Positions 62,246 to 64,000 of a stretch of DNA of 64,000 bases are shown one piece after another. The stretch's first letter is position 1; the number at the start of each line of letters is the position of its first letter. Origin of the DNA: Rhizobium sp. S152 (lineage in GTDB: Bacteria; Pseudomonadota; Alphaproteobacteria; Rhizobiales; Rhizobiaceae); NCBI RefSeq assembly GCF_030380735.1, contig NZ_JAUDRZ010000003.1, forward strand, positions 124,001 through 188,000, given 5' to 3'. The notes under the pieces were generated by a model. It searched no databases. It was given only the letters and a program-made list of their open reading frames with translations, and was not told the origin of the DNA. Both the position numbers and the translations under genes were made by a program.

Positions 62246-63850
62246 TCATGCGGCGCCGGGACCATCGCCGGCGTTGAGATCGATCTTTCTCAAAATCAGC
62301 GCCAGTGGCACCATCAGCAGCGAGATCACCATCAGCACCTGAAAGACGTCGATATAGGCGAGATAGCTCGCTTGGGTCTGCACCTGATTGCCGATCCATG
62401 CCATTGCGCGTGTTTGAGCATCGGCCGCATTGGAGCCACGTTCCATGAAGACTTGCGTCGCTTGTTGCAGCGCGCTTGTATAGCTTGGATCGGATGGAAC
62501 GATGTGCTCAACGAGCCGGGACTGGTGCCACTGCTCGCGGTGCGCCAGGACGTTGGAAGCGATCGATACGCCGATCGAGCCGCCGGTGTTGCGCGCAGCG
62601 TTGATCAGTGCCGACGCCTGATCGGTCTGGTCCGGCCGCAGGCCGTCGTAGGACGCGGCCGTGATCGGGATGAAGATGAGCGGCAGGCCGAGACCGAGAT
62701 AGAAGCGCGACCAGACGAAGAACCCGAAGTTCAGATCGGCATTGAGGCGCGTCATGTCCCACATGGCGACAGCGATGATCGCCATGCCGATGGCGATCAG
62801 GTACTTGGGCTGGAACCGTGACGACAGCCGGCCCGTTATGAACATCATCATCATCGTGACCAGCCCGCCGGGAGAGAGCGCAAGCCCCGCCCAGGTGGCG
62901 GTGTAGCCGTAGTTCTCCTGCAGCACCTGTGGAATGAACTGGGTCGTGGCAATCAGGATGGCGCCGGTCGCCAGCATCACGACGAAGCATGAGCCGAACT
63001 GCCGGCTGGCGATCAGCCTTACGTCGATCACGGGATTGGACTTGGTCATCAGCCAGGGGATCGAGATCGCCAGGGCAAGCGCCGAGATCGTCGACGTCAC
63101 GACGATGAAGTTCGAGCCGAACCAATCTTCGGTCTGGCCGCGATCGAGCACGAGTTCCAGAGCGCCGAGGAAGGTCGCGACCAGCAGGAAGCCGACGATG
63201 TCGAACCGCACGTTCTTGCGGCGCATTTCGGCGCGCTCCTTGCGGAGCGAATCCGGTTCCTGCACCAGCATGTAGACGAGCACGAAGGCCAAAACGCCGA
63301 CAGGGCCGTTGATCAGGAAGCACCAATGCCAGGAGAAATTGTCGGAGAGGTAGCCGCCGAGCGTCGGCCCGACGACGGGCGCGACTACCACGGCGACGCC
63401 GAACAGCGCGAATGCCTGGCTGCGCTTGTTGGGCGGGAAGCTGTCGGCCAGGATCGACTGCGAGATCGGCACCATGCCGCCGCCGGCAAAGCCCTGGATC
63501 ATGCGGAAGATCAGCAGCGATTCCAGGTTCCAGGCGAGGCCGCAGCAGATGGAGGCGACGGTAAAGGTCGCAAGGCACAGCAGATAGAAGCGCCGGCGCC
63601 CGTACCGCTTGGCGATGAAGCTGCTGGCGACCAGGATGATGGCGTTGGAAACCAGATAGGTGGTCACCACCCAGGACGCCTGGTCGGCGCTGACGGCAAG
63701 TCCGCCGGAAATGTAACGCAGCGCGACGTTGGCGATCGTCGTGTCCAGCACCTCCATGAAGGTGGCGAGCGACACGACCAGCGCTATCAGCCATGGATTG
63801 GACGCGGCGGATGCGCGCGCGCCGCCGTTTGCGGTCGAGGCGACGCTCAT
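62246..63850 (-). CDS. emrB: EmrB/QacA-type MFS drug exporter (DHA2)
   Basis: A 534-aa 14-helix transporter. MEVLDTTIANVALRYI is the DHA2 motif D1, KRYGRRRFYLLCL motif A, and GVAVVVAPVVGPTLGGYL the antiporter motif C. The RMIQGFAGGGMVPISQSIL block and the C-terminal helices match EmrB. It would export hydrophobic drugs or phenolics through a tripartite pump with the EmrA protein encoded one base upstream. Confidence 0.92.
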   Translation of the reverse strand: MSVASTANGGARASAASNPWLIALVVSLATFMEVLDTTIANVALRYISGGLAVSADQASWVVTTYLVSNAIILVASSFIAKRYGRRRFYLLCLATFTVASICCGLAWNLESLLIFRMIQGFAGGGMVPISQSILADSFPPNKRSQAFALFGVAVVVAPVVGPTLGGYLSDNFSWHWCFLINGPVGVLAFVLVYMLVQEPDSLRKERAEMRRKNVRFDIVGFLLVATFLGALELVLDRGQTEDWFGSNFIVVTSTISALALAISIPWLMTKSNPVIDVRLIASRQFGSCFVVMLATGAILIATTQFIPQVLQENYGYTATWAGLALSPGGLVTMMMMFITGRLSSRFQPKYLIAIGMAIIAVAMWDMTRLNADLNFGFFVWSRFYLGLGLPLIFIPITAASYDGLRPDQTDQASALINAARNTGGSIGVSIASNVLAHREQWHQSRLVEHIVPSDPSYTSALQQATQVFMERGSNAADAQTRAMAWIGNQVQTQASYLAYIDVFQVLMVISLLMVPLALILRKIDLNAGDGPGAA

Positions 63851-63851
63851 C

Positions 63852-64000
63852 TCAATTCCTCGGACGCACCGTTACGGTCGGCAGGACCGACATACCCGGG
63901 CCTATGGCGATATCCTCAGGCCAACTGTCGACAACAATCTTCACCGGCACGCGCTGCGTGACCTTGACGTAATTGCCCGTAGCGTTTTCGGCCGGCAGCA
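63852..64000 (-). CDS. emrA: EmrA/HlyD-type membrane fusion protein (partial)
   Basis: Only the C-terminal 48 codons lie in the window. Reading from the right edge the product shows AENATGNYVKVTQRVPVKI and ends SVLPTVTVRPRN, the typical end of EmrA proteins. It is one base upstream of emrB, so they form an operon for a tripartite efflux pump. Confidence 0.85.
   Translation of the reverse strand, partial: LPAENATGNYVKVTQRVPVKIVVDSWPEDIAIGPGMSVLPTVTVRPRN

Noticed and set aside
1..64000. CRISPR arrays, insertion sequences, prophage, tRNA or rRNA genes.
   Set aside because: No spaced direct repeats, transposase or integrase motifs, or tRNA-like T-loop/anticodon patterns were seen on reading; a covariance scan was not possible.

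Overview
The window looks like a chromosomal segment of a Rhizobiaceae alphaproteobacterium (Rhizobium, Neorhizobium, Ensifer or Agrobacterium-like). The evidence is GC-rich coding sequence, a CyaC-type diheme/2Fe-2S adenylate cyclase first described in Sinorhizobium meliloti, a RirA-type iron box (TGA-N9-TCA), DUF2934 proteins, UgpBAEC and amino-acid-type ABC operons, and many GTG/TTG starts. I see no phage, insertion sequence, CRISPR array, rRNA or tRNA. The genus call is an inference.

Layout. 1-3.2 kb: an omega-aminotransferase (cut by the left edge) and succinate-semialdehyde dehydrogenase, divergent from an Lrp/AsnC regulator. 3.5-10.8 kb: a DUF3095 cyclase-fold protein, a small methyltransferase, a CyaC-like redox cyclase coupled to an FkbM methyltransferase, a glycosyltransferase plus deacetylase pair, and an MBL hydrolase. 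11.2-18.2 kb: lipocalin-like protein, GlgX, SDR, GST and a large hybrid histidine kinase. 18.4-25.4 kb: two tiny membrane proteins, a DUF2934 protein, cardiolipin synthase, an EEP nuclease-fold protein, an esterase, a lytic transglycosylase and an MFS exporter. 25.4-33.8 kb: a redox/peroxide island (DipZ, a Tat-exported hydrolase, an OmpR/EnvZ-type two-component system, Ohr, a 40-aa exported peptide, TetR), then an ABC-F ATPase behind a candidate attenuator.

33.9-37.5 kb: a SARP/TolB/TPR regulator followed by a 72-aa protein of unknown function, divergent from an exported 134-aa protein and a phosphodiester glycosidase. 37.5-45.3 kb: a seven-gene sugar-acid operon whose enzymes fit L-galactonate (or tagaturonate) -> altronate -> 2-keto-3-deoxygluconate, with a four-gene ABC importer and a divergent regulator carrying two winged helices. 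45.3-49.4 kb: ugpBAEC for glycerol-3-phosphate. 49.8-51.6 kb: a diguanylate cyclase. 51.6-59.3 kb: an iron-uptake region with a RirA box, a FecI-like sigma factor, FecR, a TonB receptor with a signalling domain, a NarL-type two-component system and an orphan periplasmic Fe(III)-binding protein; a shared dyad motif stands before the last two units. 59.4-64 kb: cytochrome b561, an exported pyrophosphatase, MntP behind a yybP-ykoY manganese riboswitch, a second DUF2934 protein, and EmrB/EmrA (EmrA cut by the right edge).

The least explained systems are the SARP-TPR regulator with its 72-aa partner, the altronate operon with its two-winged-helix regulator, the candidate attenuator before the ABC-F gene, and the tiny bicistronic membrane peptides. 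Function calls rest on motifs read by eye; no search was run.
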